A DNA stretch of 64,000 bases from contig NZ_JAATHD010000003.1 of the NCBI RefSeq assembly GCF_011947265.1, forward strand, positions 248,001-312,000. The letters are read 5' to 3'. The notes under the pieces are model-generated. The model was not told where the DNA came from, did not search any database, and worked only from the letters and a program-made list of their open reading frames with translations. This document shows, piece after piece, positions 24,642 through 34,132 of this stretch. Each line of letters starts with the position of its first letter. Position 1 is the first letter of the stretch. The DNA comes from Paenibacillus sp. HB172176 (GTDB lineage Bacteria > Bacillota > Bacilli > Paenibacillales > Paenibacillaceae). Position numbers and translations under genes: made by a program.

Positions 24642-26387
24642 GTGGGTTCTGGTTCATTATTTAGAAAATACTTATTGCAGAACAAGGGGAAGTACTTGAT
24701 CGGAACAGCATTATTATCCATATCTTGTCTTCTTAATTTGGTAATCCCCCAACTGCTGGGGCATTTCACGGATGTGGTCCAAACGCTTCAATTCAGCGGC
24801 GGAGAGGTGCTGGAGATCGCGCTTTGGATTGTGCTGTTCGGCTTTCTCGGAGCGGTGTTCCGAGCCGTCAGCCGCGTGTACCTGTTCAAGCTCGCGAGAG
24901 TGCTGGAGCGGAATACGCGCAAGCGGCTGTTCGAGAAATGGGAAAGCATGTCCAGCGAATACTACAACCGCAACCGAATCGGCGATTTGATGTCGCATGC
25001 GGTGAATGATCTTAATATTTTGCGAGAGATGGCCATGCAAGGGGTATTTATGTCGATAGAGGCTCTTGTGATGATTGCAATCGCGTTTTTCGCCATGGCC
25101 GGAACGGTTCATATCGGACTGACCTTGCTGGTGCTGCTCCCGCTGCCGGCGCTCAGCTATCTGGCCTACCGGTTCCGGACGCAGATGCAGGAGAGAACGA
25201 CGCTGGTGCAGGAAGCGATCGGGCATCTCGCAAGCCGCGTGCAGGAATTTTGCGCGGGCATAAGGGTTGTGAAGGCGTACGCGCAGGAGCCGTCCGAGAT
25301 TGGCAAGTTCGAGAAGGATAATCAGAATAACCTCGAAGCGAACGAGAAACTGATCCAGTCCAATTCCTCGTTCAACGCGCTCAGTCAGGCGGTTGTCGGA
25401 GTCAGCTACCTGCTCTCCGTCGTCTTCGGGGGTCTGCTCGTTATGAACGGAAGCATTACGCTGGGCGATTTCGTCGCCTTCAACACGTATTTGATTATGC
25501 TGGTGGCGCCGGTCGAGAATCTGGGCAAGGTGATTAATGCGCTGCAACGGGGCAAGGCGGTCGACAAGCGGCTCAGACATATTCTGAACACGCAGCCTGA
25601 AGTGGCGGATGACGAGGATGTGTCGCCGCTTCCTGACATCAAGGGAAGAATCGAATTCCGGGATCTCTGCTTCCGCTATCCCGATCAGAAGCAATTCGTG
25701 CTGGAGGATATTAATCTGACCGTGCCTGAGGGCAGCAGCCTGGCCATCGTCGGCAAGGTCGGAAGCGGCAAGACGACGCTTGTCAATCTGCTGCTGCGGC
25801 TCTATAATCCGCCGCTTGGCACCATCTATATCGACGGACGGGAGATCAGGAAGTATCCGCTCAAGCAGCTTCGTCAATCGATCGGCTTCGTGCCGCAGGA
25901 GCATATGCTGTTCTCGACAACCATCGGGCAAAATATCGCCTTTGATCCGGCCGCGTATTCGATGGACGACATTAGCGACGCGGCGAAGGCGGCGCAGGTT
26001 CATGATAATATCATCGAATTTCCGCGTCAGTTCGAGACAGCGCTTGGCGAGCGCGGCGTATCTCTGTCCGGCGGTCAGCGCCAGCGGGTAAGCATCGCCA
26101 GAGCGCTCATCAAGAGTCCTTCCATCCTTGTATTCGATGACAGCTTGTCTGCGGTCGACGCCTCGACCGAGGAGAAGATACTCGCAAATTTGAAACGTCA
26201 GATGCAGGGCAGAACGACGATTATTACGAGCCACAGGCTGTCGGCGATTCTGCATGCCGATCATATTATCGTCATGGATCAGGGAAGAATCGTGGAGCAG
26301 GGCAATCATGCTTCCTTGCTAAGGCTTGGCGGACATTACGCTTCGATCTACGAGAAGCAGACGATGAACAAGATAATGGAGGGGTAG
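24642..26387 (+). CDS. ABC exporter subunit, non-canonical ATP site (BmrC/YheI-like)
   Basis: Six membrane helices (residues 1-320) are followed by a nucleotide-binding domain. Walker A GKVGSGKTT, Q loop VPQEH, signature LSGGQRQR and Walker B ILVFDDSLSAVD are present; an Asp stands where the catalytic Glu should be, so its own site is degenerate. The H loop is TSHRLSA. It forms a heterodimer with the next gene, which starts 1 base after its stop. Such pairs export drugs and other amphipathic compounds in Bacilli. The GTG start 24642 is correct, as an ATG 4 bases earlier reads out of frame. AGGGGG is 8 bases upstream. Confidence 0.9.
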   Translation: MGSGSLFRKYLLQNKGKYLIGTALLSISCLLNLVIPQLLGHFTDVVQTLQFSGGEVLEIALWIVLFGFLGAVFRAVSRVYLFKLARVLERNTRKRLFEKWESMSSEYYNRNRIGDLMSHAVNDLNILREMAMQGVFMSIEALVMIAIAFFAMAGTVHIGLTLLVLLPLPALSYLAYRFRTQMQERTTLVQEAIGHLASRVQEFCAGIRVVKAYAQEPSEIGKFEKDNQNNLEANEKLIQSNSSFNALSQAVVGVSYLLSVVFGGLLVMNGSITLGDFVAFNTYLIMLVAPVENLGKVINALQRGKAVDKRLRHILNTQPEVADDEDVSPLPDIKGRIEFRDLCFRYPDQKQFVLEDINLTVPEGSSLAIVGKVGSGKTTLVNLLLRLYNPPLGTIYIDGREIRKYPLKQLRQSIGFVPQEHMLFSTTIGQNIAFDPAAYSMDDISDAAKAAQVHDNIIEFPRQFETALGERGVSLSGGQRQRVSIARALIKSPSILVFDDSLSAVDASTEEKILANLKRQMQGRTTIITSHRLSAILHADHIIVMDQGRIVEQGNHASLLRLGGHYASIYEKQTMNKIMEG

Positions 26388-26388
26388 C

Positions 26389-28512
26389 GTGAACATTCAC
26401 GAAGAGAGCAGAATCAAGTCAATCAGCGATTCCATGCTATGGAAGAAGATGCTCGCGTTCGCCGTTCCCTATTGGAAGAGCATCTCCGTGTCCTTCTTAT
26501 TCGCCTTGCTGATTGCCGTTACGGCCATCCTTCAGCCGCTTATCGTCAAGTCGGCCATCGATGACCGCATCAAGGGCATTACGAAGCCGATGGTTTATGC
26601 CGAAGACGCGGGCGCAGAGAAGCAGCTTGAGAAGGACGATAGAGTATACGGCAAGCCTGTAGCGATTGGGGATCGCATCTATTATCGCGCGAAGCAAGAC
26701 GAAGCAAGCTGGCCCCAAGGCGTCATGAAGGCTCAGATTGTTCCGCATGACGGGCATTACGATGTGGTGGACGGCTGGGTCGAAGACAGCGAGAATGTAA
26801 CGATTACTCACGCGGAGAACGGCTCCGGACAGCTTGCCGAGAACAACGAAGCGCTGGAGCTGCGGCAGCTAGCTCCTGATGAATTGAAAGCCTTCCGCAA
26901 GCAGGATATAAGCGGTCTGATTATCCTTGGCGCGCTGTTCCTGGTTAATGTGGTGCTGGCGGGTTTATTTACCTACTGGCAGTCTCTCATTCTGCAGAAC
27001 ACCGGTCAGAAGATTATTTATGATATGCGCAGCCGCATGTTCGAGAAACTGGCCAAGCTGCAAACCTCCTATTATGATCGAAATCCGGTCGGGCGGCTTG
27101 TAACGAGAGTAGCGTACGATGTGGAGGCGATGAACCAATTATATTCCCAGGTCATCGTCAATCTGGCGAAGGAGCTCCTGTTGCTTGTCGGCATCGCCGG
27201 TATCATGCTGTTCCTGAATGTGAAGCTGGCTCTGGTTTCCTTCACCGTTATTCCGCTGCTGCTCGTTTGCACCATTTACTTCAAGGGAATTATAAGGGAT
27301 GCACAGCAGAAGGCGAGAATACTGCTGTCGAGATTGAACTCGTTTCTGGCGGAGAGCTTGTCGGGCATGGGTATTATTCAGATGTTCACGAGAGAGAGCA
27401 AGCAACTGGAGCAATTCGACAAATTAAATAACGCTTATTATGAAGCGGGCATGAAAGGGACGACGAACAATTCGATCTTCAACCCGCTGATCGGCTTCCT
27501 GGGCAATCTGGCGCTCGCCGTCGTCGTTTGGTATGGCGGACATTCCATTCTGGCGTCGGGAGTAACCTTCGGTATCGTCTTTGCTTTTACCTCGTATATT
27601 CGCCAGTTCTTCCAGCCGCTGACGGCGTTGTCGGATCGATTCACGCAGATTCAAACGGCGCTTGCTTCCGCCGAGAGGATCGTAGAGCTGCTGGAGGAGA
27701 AGCCGACGATCACAAGTCGCTCCGATGCGCACAAGCTGTCAGAGCCGCTCCAAGGCGCGCTTGAATTCAAGCATGTGTGGTTCGCCTACGAGGCCGAGCA
27801 CTGGGTGCTGCGCGATATCAGCTTCTCAGTGAACCCAGGCGAGACAATTGCTTTCGTCGGGGCCACAGGAGCCGGAAAAAGCTCGATTATCGGGCTTGTG
27901 AACCGATTCTATGATGTGCAGCAGGGAAGCGTGAGGCTCGACGGCAAGGAGCTGCGCGAGCTGGATTTGAAGCAAGTGAGAACCTCGATCGGCGTCATTC
28001 AGCAAGAGCCGTTCGTCTTCTCGGGCAATGTGTACGATAATATCCGGATGAACAAGGGGGATGTGTCCGACGAAGAGATTCGGATGGCGGCAAAGGCTTT
28101 GCGAATGGAGGATTTCATCGAGCGTCTTCCGAACGGGTATGATACGATGCTTGGCGAGCAAGGCATCAAGCTGTCATCGGGTCAGCAGCAGCTGCTTGCG
28201 TTCCTGCGCGTCTATGTCAGCAATCCCCATGTGCTGGTGCTCGACGAGGCGACCGCGCATGTGGATACGGAGACCGAGCAGACACTTCAGAAGGGCTTGC
28301 TGCAGTTGTCGAAGGGCAGAACGACGCTCATCGTCGCTCACCGTCTGTCGACAATCCGGCATGCCGACAAGATAATCGTCATGCACAAGGGCAGCATCCA
28401 GCAAATGGGCAGCCATGATGAATTGATGGCTGCCGGGGGGGCGTACCGCAAGCTTTACGAGCTTCAGAACGGCGCAGCGGCTGCGCCGGCTCCGATCAGC
28501 ACGGCGCAATAG
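26389..28512 (+). CDS. ABC exporter subunit, canonical Walker B (BmrD/YheH-like)
   Basis: The 707-residue partner has an extracytoplasmic insert of about 100 residues between helices 1 and 2 (about residues 60-165), as in BmrD. Its nucleotide-binding domain has Walker A GATGAGKSS, Walker B VLVLDEATAHVD with catalytic Glu, and H loop VAHRLST. Its signature is altered (LSSGQQQ). Together with the partner's Asp, this makes one degenerate site and one active site per dimer. The GTG start 26389 follows GGAGGGG. The C-terminal tail is alanine/proline-rich. Confidence 0.92.
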   Translation: MNIHEESRIKSISDSMLWKKMLAFAVPYWKSISVSFLFALLIAVTAILQPLIVKSAIDDRIKGITKPMVYAEDAGAEKQLEKDDRVYGKPVAIGDRIYYRAKQDEASWPQGVMKAQIVPHDGHYDVVDGWVEDSENVTITHAENGSGQLAENNEALELRQLAPDELKAFRKQDISGLIILGALFLVNVVLAGLFTYWQSLILQNTGQKIIYDMRSRMFEKLAKLQTSYYDRNPVGRLVTRVAYDVEAMNQLYSQVIVNLAKELLLLVGIAGIMLFLNVKLALVSFTVIPLLLVCTIYFKGIIRDAQQKARILLSRLNSFLAESLSGMGIIQMFTRESKQLEQFDKLNNAYYEAGMKGTTNNSIFNPLIGFLGNLALAVVVWYGGHSILASGVTFGIVFAFTSYIRQFFQPLTALSDRFTQIQTALASAERIVELLEEKPTITSRSDAHKLSEPLQGALEFKHVWFAYEAEHWVLRDISFSVNPGETIAFVGATGAGKSSIIGLVNRFYDVQQGSVRLDGKELRELDLKQVRTSIGVIQQEPFVFSGNVYDNIRMNKGDVSDEEIRMAAKALRMEDFIERLPNGYDTMLGEQGIKLSSGQQQLLAFLRVYVSNPHVLVLDEATAHVDTETEQTLQKGLLQLSKGRTTLIVAHRLSTIRHADKIIVMHKGSIQQMGSHDELMAAGGAYRKLYELQNGAAAAPAPISTAQ

Positions 28513-28562
28513 GGCGGGGGCGGCTCAGTGTTGGAGCTCATCAGCACCAGCCCGTTTCATAG

Positions 28563-28613
28563 CGGCGCCAGGCAAGGATAGGCGGGATTCCCCCTATGCC
28601 TTGCCTGGCGCCG
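28563..28613. terminator. Strong hairpin between the exporter and AraC genes
   Basis: A perfect 15-bp stem CGGCGCCAGGCAAGG with its complement. It spans the 3' end of the minus-strand AraC gene (its stop lies inside) and follows the exporter genes. No T-tract; it could still end or protect both convergent transcripts. Confidence 0.6.
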
Positions 28614-29451
28614 ATTTGTGCAGCTTCGCGTATTGCGAGGGAGAGATGCCGACGAATTTTTTGAACAATCGGCTGAAATAGAGCTCGTCGCTGTAGCCGA
28701 TGCTTTGGGCCAGCGCCTTCAGCTTGTAATCGGACAAGGTCAGCAATTCCTTGGCCCTGTCCATGCGAAGCTGGGTCAAATAGTGAATGGGGCTGTTGTT
28801 GACATATTTTTTGAACAATCGGGTGTAATGACTTACGCTTAAGCCGGCAAGCTTCGCCAGCTCTTCGACGGTAATGTTCTCATTATAATGATTCACCATA
28901 TAATCAATGGTGTTCTCGATGACTACGTTGGTGTCGCTCGACACGATCTGGGAGCGCAAATCCGAAATAATCTGCAAGAGAATATCGAGAAACAGGATGC
29001 GCTGGCGCATCATAATGATTTGCCCGCGTCGCTTCATGAGCAAGCATAGCTGCTCGCAGTTGTTCAGCAGGGCCGGCGGATTCTGAATGGTATAGGCGCC
29101 AATCAGCGGAAACGGCGTGTCATCTCCTGCTCCGGAGAGCCATTCTCCGTTTTCTTCATAGTGGGTCGCATACTGGAATCGTATAAAATAATATTCAAGC
29201 GGCTGCTCCTCGTCGGCCATGCGCGAAATAATCATGCCGGGCGAGATGACGAACAGCTTGCCGGGCTCGGCGATATGCTCGTGGCCGTCGATGGTGAATA
29301 CTCCCTTGCCCCTGGAGATCATCCACATGCTGTTGAAGCGATGCGTATAAGGTCCGCTTGGCAGGGAAGGCTCTTGCTTCTTGTGGCCGGCAAGCGATAC
29401 CTTGAAGTTCATTTGATTCAATTGCCGCATCATGTCGCTTGGCTTTATCAC
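28594..29451 (-). CDS. AraC-family transcriptional regulator
   Basis: The 285-residue protein has an N-terminal cupin-like sensor part (about residues 20-110: GKGVFTIDGHEHIAEPGKLFVISPG). Two C-terminal helix-turn-helix units follow (about 180-280), including ITVEELAKLAGLSVSHYTRLFKKYVN and LKALAQSIGYSDELYFSRLFKKFVGISPSQYAK, which is very typical of AraC. The GTG start at 29451 has AAAGGGG 8 bases upstream. It is convergent with the exporter operon; the target genes are not evident. Confidence 0.92.
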   Translation of the reverse strand: MIKPSDMMRQLNQMNFKVSLAGHKKQEPSLPSGPYTHRFNSMWMISRGKGVFTIDGHEHIAEPGKLFVISPGMIISRMADEEQPLEYYFIRFQYATHYEENGEWLSGAGDDTPFPLIGAYTIQNPPALLNNCEQLCLLMKRRGQIIMMRQRILFLDILLQIISDLRSQIVSSDTNVVIENTIDYMVNHYNENITVEELAKLAGLSVSHYTRLFKKYVNNSPIHYLTQLRMDRAKELLTLSDYKLKALAQSIGYSDELYFSRLFKKFVGISPSQYAKLHKSAPGKA

Positions 29452-29591
29452 GGTACGCGCCCCTTTGTATGCAATATCAGACAGGGTGATTATAACAGAT
29501 TACGGATTAGGATAGAACAGATCGGGAATATAACGTATAATGAAGGAAATGATGATAAGAAATTAGCAAACCAAACTTTAGGAGTGATCGA

Positions 29592-29894
29592 TTGCGTAAG
29601 AAAAAACCAATGTCATTTGAGGATTTGCTTAAGGAACTGCAGGATCAGAAAGCGGCGGAAGGAAGCGCAGCCGAGCGTTCGCTCGAGAAGCTGTTTAATG
29701 AGCGGTTCATGAGCGAGCATTCCGGCTTTACAAGCTTTCAGGCTTTTCTTGAGAAGGGCAATTTCCAAGCCTGGTCGGAGGAGGATATGAATCATATCCC
29801 GGAGGAGCTTCTGAACCGCCATGTCGCCAGAGAAACGAAATTCGAGGATTGGCCGTCCATGCTGGCCTCGGCGAACCAAGCCTTTGATCAATAG
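29592..29894 (+). CDS. Small acidic conserved protein of unknown function
   Basis: This 100-residue soluble protein begins RKKKPMSFEDLLKELQDQK and is helical and charged, ending in a FEDWPSMLASANQAF segment. I recognise no domain. TTG 29592 has AGGAGTG 7-8 bases upstream. A terminator follows. Expression as a single-gene unit is suggested by the terminator and the divergent AraC gene upstream. Confidence 0.65.
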   Translation: MRKKKPMSFEDLLKELQDQKAAEGSAAERSLEKLFNERFMSEHSGFTSFQAFLEKGNFQAWSEEDMNHIPEELLNRHVARETKFEDWPSMLASANQAFDQ

Positions 29895-29917
29895 AAGAGC
29901 AGCTCGGGAGCAATGGA

Positions 29918-29955
29918 AAGGCCCTCATCTTGTTATCAAGATAAGGGCCTTGTTC
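29918..29955 (+). terminator. Terminator after the small acidic protein gene
   Basis: AAGGCCCT ... AGGGCCTT arms with an inner CATCTTG/CAAGATA helix and TTAT loop, then a TTGTTCT tail. Confidence 0.9.
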
Positions 29956-30012
29956 TCGATTATCATTACTTGTCGGTTGAATATCGTATGACCGCGTGCC
30001 GCTAAGTCGAAA

Positions 30013-30089
30013 TGGCGGAGCTGACGGGATTCGAACCCGCGGTCTCCTGCGTGACAGGCAGGCATGTTAGGCCTCTACACCACAGCTCC
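30013..30089 (-). tRNA. tRNA-Asp (anticodon GTC)
   Basis: Read on the minus strand, the acceptor stem GGAGCTG pairs with CAGCTCC. The D arm is GTGTAGAGGCCTAACATG. The anticodon arm CCTGC-CTGTCAC-GCAGG gives the GTC anticodon, and the T arm has GGTTCGAATCC. The discriminator is G and the CCA end is encoded. It reads away from the convergent small gene and has no tRNA neighbours in this window. Confidence 0.97.
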
Positions 30090-30209
30090 GGATTTTCGGA
30101 CAAGCATTGAAAGACACAAACAGTATCTTAGCATGAAAGCCATAGCTTTGACAACCGGATTTTTTGGCCGGTTCACGATGCTTCCGCTAATAGTCTCACG
30201 TTAGCTCCG

Positions 30210-30905
30210 CTACTGCCCGCCTCTTTCTTTCACAATCTGCAATAATTGCCCGATATCGTTGGCAATCTCCGCGGCATTCATCTCATCCGCTGCCGCTTCC
30301 ATCCGAATCGCTTCAATTAACTTCACCGCTTCCGCATCTTCAACTTTCATTACCTTGACCGCGCCGCCCATGTAGCCCTCAATAAGCTGGGCTGCCATAG
30401 CCAAATTGTCGAGATTTGCGTTGCCTGCATCCTGCTTGCGCAGCTTGCCGGAATCGGCAGAGGAGCCGTTGGCGGCAAGGCCGCTGTCGGAGCCGAGCAG
30501 CCTCTGCTGCGCTTCGTCGTACTGCGTTGCCGAAGGCTCCAGCTTCTCCGTTGCCAGAACGACGCTGTCGTCGAAGACGAATACGCGCACATTGGGCACG
30601 CCGTCGCCGCTAAGCCGCGATTCAAGATGAGCGGAGAAGCCGGCGGCATGCAAGCTGGAGCTTCCGATCAAGCTGTAGACCGAGGAGCCAAGCCCGTACG
30701 TGGTATGCCCCTTCTCGTTTGTCGTATACGTCTTCATGCCGTCCTGGCTTGGAATGAGCGAAGGATTCTTCACCGCCTTCGCGTGTTCGGCGTTCATGAT
30801 TTGCATATTGCGCATTTGTTCCACTTGGCCGTCATAATCGCCGCAGCCGTATAGCAACGTTGCTCCGGCAAAGCTGAGTATGGCCATCCTGATAGGTTTC
30901 TTCAT
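30210..30905 (-). CDS. YhcN/YlaJ-like lipoprotein (probably sporulation-related)
   Basis: A lipoprotein signal (MKKPIRMAILSFAGATLLYGC; lipobox Cys about residue 21) begins the 231-residue protein. The central part (VRVFVFDDSVVLATEKL) and the later helix ending LLQIVKERGGQ fit the YhcN/YlaJ spore-coat or germination lipoprotein family. ATG 30905 has GGAGG about 10 bases upstream and is preferred to a start 10 codons before. The protein faces outside the membrane. Family assignment is moderately sure. Confidence 0.72.
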   Translation of the reverse strand: MKKPIRMAILSFAGATLLYGCGDYDGQVEQMRNMQIMNAEHAKAVKNPSLIPSQDGMKTYTTNEKGHTTYGLGSSVYSLIGSSSLHAAGFSAHLESRLSGDGVPNVRVFVFDDSVVLATEKLEPSATQYDEAQQRLLGSDSGLAANGSSADSGKLRKQDAGNANLDNLAMAAQLIEGYMGGAVKVMKVEDAEAVKLIEAIRMEAAADEMNAAEIANDIGQLLQIVKERGGQ

Positions 30906-31085
30906 GATTCTGTCTCCTCCGCTGGCAGGCTTCATGGCCTGCGTTAAGGTTGAAATGATTTTGCTTAACTGATACTCCTTGCCTTGTTGCTTATAGAATG
31001 ACCATTACCAACTTATGAATATTCATCATTGATTTGAAAATAATAAACATGCATGCAAGATAAGGAAAATTGGAGGTGTGGGCAT

Positions 31086-31973
31086 ATGGAGCAGGAGCAG
31101 CATGGTGGAATGAACATTACGGCTGACGATATCTTGGACAGGACAGCCTCGGGCGCGGACATCAATGGCACAGCGGATTCAGACGAAGTCTTCGCTGGCA
31201 CGGGCGTCTCGAATAAGGTCGCTGCCTCTCATCAATCAAGGCGCAAGTTTCTTGTGAAATCCGGGTACGCGATCGGAGGAATCATGGTCAGCGGGGCGCT
31301 TGCCTCCTTAATCGGATGCGCGAAGAAGGATAACGCCAATAACACGAACAACGAGTCGGGAGCGGACGATACGAAGAACGCGGTTCCCGCCAATTACAAC
31401 AGGGCGTTAATGTTCTTCACACAGCAGCAGTATCTGGTCGTTGAAAGCGCGACTGAGCGAATTTTCCCCGAGGATGACAATGGTCCCGGCGCGAAGACGC
31501 TTGGAGCGGCGTTCTTCATCGATCATCAGCTTGCAGGCGATTGGGGCTTCAACGGTCGCGATTATATGACTCCGCCATTCTATACAGGGGAGAAGGAGCA
31601 AGGCTACCAAGGAAGATTGAAGCGCAGGGAAATCTTCGAGATTGGCATCCGCGAGCTTGATAATTACAGCAATACGCAATACGGGAAGGGATTTGCCGCC
31701 ATTAAGCCTGAGCAGCAGGACGAGGCGCTTAAGGCGTTCGAATCCGATACGGTGAAGCTGACCACGATTTCGGCGAGCAGTTTTTTTAAAATGCTGCGAT
31801 CATCCACGCTCGAAGGCGTCTACAGCGATCCGCTGTACGGCGGCAACGCCAACATGGACGGCTGGCGCATGCGCAGCTATCCGGGAAATCAGATGAGCTA
31901 CACGGATGTCATAGAAAAGGAATTTACCGAAATCGCGCCGAGCAGCCTGCAGGATCACTTGGCTGCCCATTAG
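31086..31973 (+). CDS. Gluconate 2-dehydrogenase subunit 3 family protein, Tat-exported lipoprotein
   Basis: The protein (295 residues) has a twin-arginine signal preceded by an unusually long ~50-residue N-region: SRRKFLVKSG at residues 51-60, then a hydrophobic run to a lipobox Cys in SLIGC (about C78). The mature part matches the small subunit (subunit 3) of membrane-bound gluconate/sugar dehydrogenases: ATERIFPEDDNGPGAKTLGAAFFIDHQLAG and a PFYTGEKEQGYQGRLKR block. It should escort the flavoprotein encoded next, which has no signal peptide, through Tat. ATG 31086 has GGAGGTG upstream. The tat genes lie 2 kb away. Confidence 0.85.
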   Translation: MEQEQHGGMNITADDILDRTASGADINGTADSDEVFAGTGVSNKVAASHQSRRKFLVKSGYAIGGIMVSGALASLIGCAKKDNANNTNNESGADDTKNAVPANYNRALMFFTQQQYLVVESATERIFPEDDNGPGAKTLGAAFFIDHQLAGDWGFNGRDYMTPPFYTGEKEQGYQGRLKRREIFEIGIRELDNYSNTQYGKGFAAIKPEQQDEALKAFESDTVKLTTISASSFFKMLRSSTLEGVYSDPLYGGNANMDGWRMRSYPGNQMSYTDVIEKEFTEIAPSSLQDHLAAH

Positions 31974-31990
31974 AGAGACAGGAGGACGTT

Positions 31991-33706
31991 ATGGCCAAAA
32001 CATTGCCCAAAACAGATGTTGTTATTGTCGGCGTCGGCTGGAGCGGCGGCATTATCGCCGCCGAGCTGACGAAGAGCGGATTGAACGTAGTCGGCTTAGA
32101 GAGAGGCAAGGAGAGGAAGACGGAAGATTATTACATGGATCATGATGAGCTGAGGTACGCGCTTCGTTACGAGCTGATGCAGGATTTGTCGAAGGAAACG
32201 ATTACCTTCCGGAGCACGGAGAAGGTTCGCGCGCTGCCGATGCGTTCCTACGGCTCCTTTCTGCTCGGGGACGGGCTGGGCGGAGCCGGCGTGCATTGGA
32301 ACGGGCAGACCTACCGGTTCCTTCCTTATGATTTTCAAATTCGGAGCAAGACGATTGAGAAATATGGGAAGAACAAGATCCCGAGCGATATGTCGATTCA
32401 GGATTGGGGCATCACCTATGATGAGCTTGAGCCGTATTATTTCAAATTCGAGCAGCTATGCGGCATTTCCGGAGAGGTGAATGCGCTCGCCGGCGCGCGC
32501 AAGGACCCTTATCCGACTCCGCCGATGAAGAAATCCCCTTCCATGACGAAGTTCACGGAAGCGGCAACCCGTTTGAAGCTGAATCCTTACATGACTCCGT
32601 CGGCGAATCTCTCGCAGAATTACACCAATCCTGACGGTATCTCCCGCGCCGCATGTCAATATTGCGGCTACTGCGAGCGCTTCGGCTGCGAGTACGGAGC
32701 AAAGGCCGATCCTGTCGTCACGGTCATTCCCGTTGCGAAGCAAACGGGCAAGTTCGAAATCCGGACGCATTCAAATGTGCGTCGAATACTACATAAAGAC
32801 GGCAAAGCGACCGGCGTCATGTATACGGATGTTACAACCGGCGAGGACATTATCCAGCCGGCGGATATTGTGGTGATGACGAGCTATGTGTTCGGCAATG
32901 TGCGGCTGCTGCTTATGTCGGAGCTTGGCACGCCGTACGATCCGTCGACAGGCAAAGGCTCGATCGGCAAGAACTATGCTTATCAGGTGGCGAAGGGAAG
33001 CGCGATCGGCTTCTTTGAGAATGAGCAATTCAATTCTTTCGCCGGGGCCGGTGCATTGGGCGTTGCGCTTGATGATTATAACGGAGACAATTTCGATCAC
33101 AGCGATTTGAAATTCATTCACGGCGGCGTCATTGCCCATACTCAATCGGGGGCGAGGCCGATTCAGAATAATCCCGTGCCTTCCGGGACGGAGTCTTGGG
33201 GCGCGGAATTCAAGAAAAACTCGCTTCATTACGCCACTCGCGCGCTGGCTGTCGGCTCACAGGGCTCTTCGATGTCATTCAAGCAGCATTTCCTGGATCT
33301 TGATCCGACATACAAGGATGCTTACGGCGATCCGCTAATGCGCATTACCTTCGACTTTCAGGATCAGGACAAAGAGCTGGCGAAGTTTCTGGCGGAGCGC
33401 TGCTCGGAGCTGGTGAAGGAAATGGGAGCCGACAAGGTGGATTACTTGAAGGAGCTTGGACCTTACGAGATTACGACCTATCAATCGACGCATAATACGG
33501 GAGGCGCCATCATGGGCGCCGCTCCGGAGGATTCCGCTGTGAACACGTATTGCCAAATGTGGGAAGCCGAGAATGTGTTCGTGACCGGCGCCTGCTCCTT
33601 CCCGCAGAATGCGGGCTATAATCCGACGAACACAGTTGGCGCTCTGGCGTATCGCACGGCTGAAGGCATTCTGAAGTATCGGGAAACGGGCGGCATGCTT
33701 GTCTGA
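31991..33706 (+). CDS. GMC-family FAD oxidoreductase (gluconate dehydrogenase large-subunit type)
   Basis: A FAD-binding GVGWSGG motif starts at about residue 14. The C-terminal GMC motif includes STHNTGGAIMGAAPEDSAVN and GACSFPQNAGYNPTNTVGALAYR, where the catalytic His and Asn are expected. A Cys cluster CQYCGYCERFGC (near residue 223) is unusual and may bind a metal or form disulfides. It has no signal of its own, so Tat piggyback export with the previous subunit is likely. It oxidises a sugar, sugar acid or alcohol; electrons could go to a cytochrome such as the c551 at 35 kb. Confidence 0.88.
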   Translation: MAKTLPKTDVVIVGVGWSGGIIAAELTKSGLNVVGLERGKERKTEDYYMDHDELRYALRYELMQDLSKETITFRSTEKVRALPMRSYGSFLLGDGLGGAGVHWNGQTYRFLPYDFQIRSKTIEKYGKNKIPSDMSIQDWGITYDELEPYYFKFEQLCGISGEVNALAGARKDPYPTPPMKKSPSMTKFTEAATRLKLNPYMTPSANLSQNYTNPDGISRAACQYCGYCERFGCEYGAKADPVVTVIPVAKQTGKFEIRTHSNVRRILHKDGKATGVMYTDVTTGEDIIQPADIVVMTSYVFGNVRLLLMSELGTPYDPSTGKGSIGKNYAYQVAKGSAIGFFENEQFNSFAGAGALGVALDDYNGDNFDHSDLKFIHGGVIAHTQSGARPIQNNPVPSGTESWGAEFKKNSLHYATRALAVGSQGSSMSFKQHFLDLDPTYKDAYGDPLMRITFDFQDQDKELAKFLAERCSELVKEMGADKVDYLKELGPYEITTYQSTHNTGGAIMGAAPEDSAVNTYCQMWEAENVFVTGACSFPQNAGYNPTNTVGALAYRTAEGILKYRETGGMLV

Positions 33707-33731
33707 AAAACAGGTGTTGAAAAAACGCGAG

Positions 33732-33781
33732 AAAAAGGGGCTCGCCTTCAGGTTGGAAAACCTGCGGGCGAACCCCTTTTT
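33732..33781. terminator. Terminator between convergent GMC and tatA genes
   Basis: AAAAAGGGG / CCCCTTTTT outer arms with inner TCGCC/GGCGA and CAGGTT/AACCTG helices; A- and T-tracts on both sides allow two-way action. Confidence 0.9.
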
Positions 33782-33856
33782 CAGCGTCTCTCGTACCGCT
33801 CGAACAGCCTGGCTGCTGAGAGCTCTGCTTCCATTTGCCTGTCGTTGGACAAATCT

Positions 33857-34081
33857 TCAGAGAAGCTTCTTCAAATCCTCTTTGCTCTCGAGCACCGAGC
33901 CGCTCGCTCCCGACGCGTTGCTATGGGGCTCCTCGTCCACGATGCCTCGGGTCGAGCTGCGGAATTCGCGAAGCGTGTCTCCGAACGCGCGCCCGAGCAT
34001 CGGGAGCTTCGACGGCCCGAATACGATAATCGCAATGAGCAGAATAATCATCAAACCTGGAATGCCGATGTTGTTGAACAT
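33857..34081 (-). CDS. tatA: Twin-arginine translocase TatA/TatE-type subunit
   Basis: The 74-residue protein has an N-terminal membrane helix ([23 protein letters not shown]), the FGPSKLP hinge and an amphipathic [15 protein letters not shown] helix, all TatA features. The C-terminus is charged. It lies 51 bases after tatC in the same direction and forms part of a minimal TatAC system. It is convergent with the dehydrogenase genes, whose subunit 3 carries a Tat signal. Confidence 0.95.
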   Translation of the reverse strand: MFNNIGIPGLMIILLIAIIVFGPSKLPMLGRAFGDTLREFRSSTRGIVDEEPHSNASGASGSVLESKEDLKKLL

Positions 34082-34132
34082 AGATACATCTCCTTTATTA
34101 AGTGTTATGGAATGAGCCTTCGCTCGGCAAGA

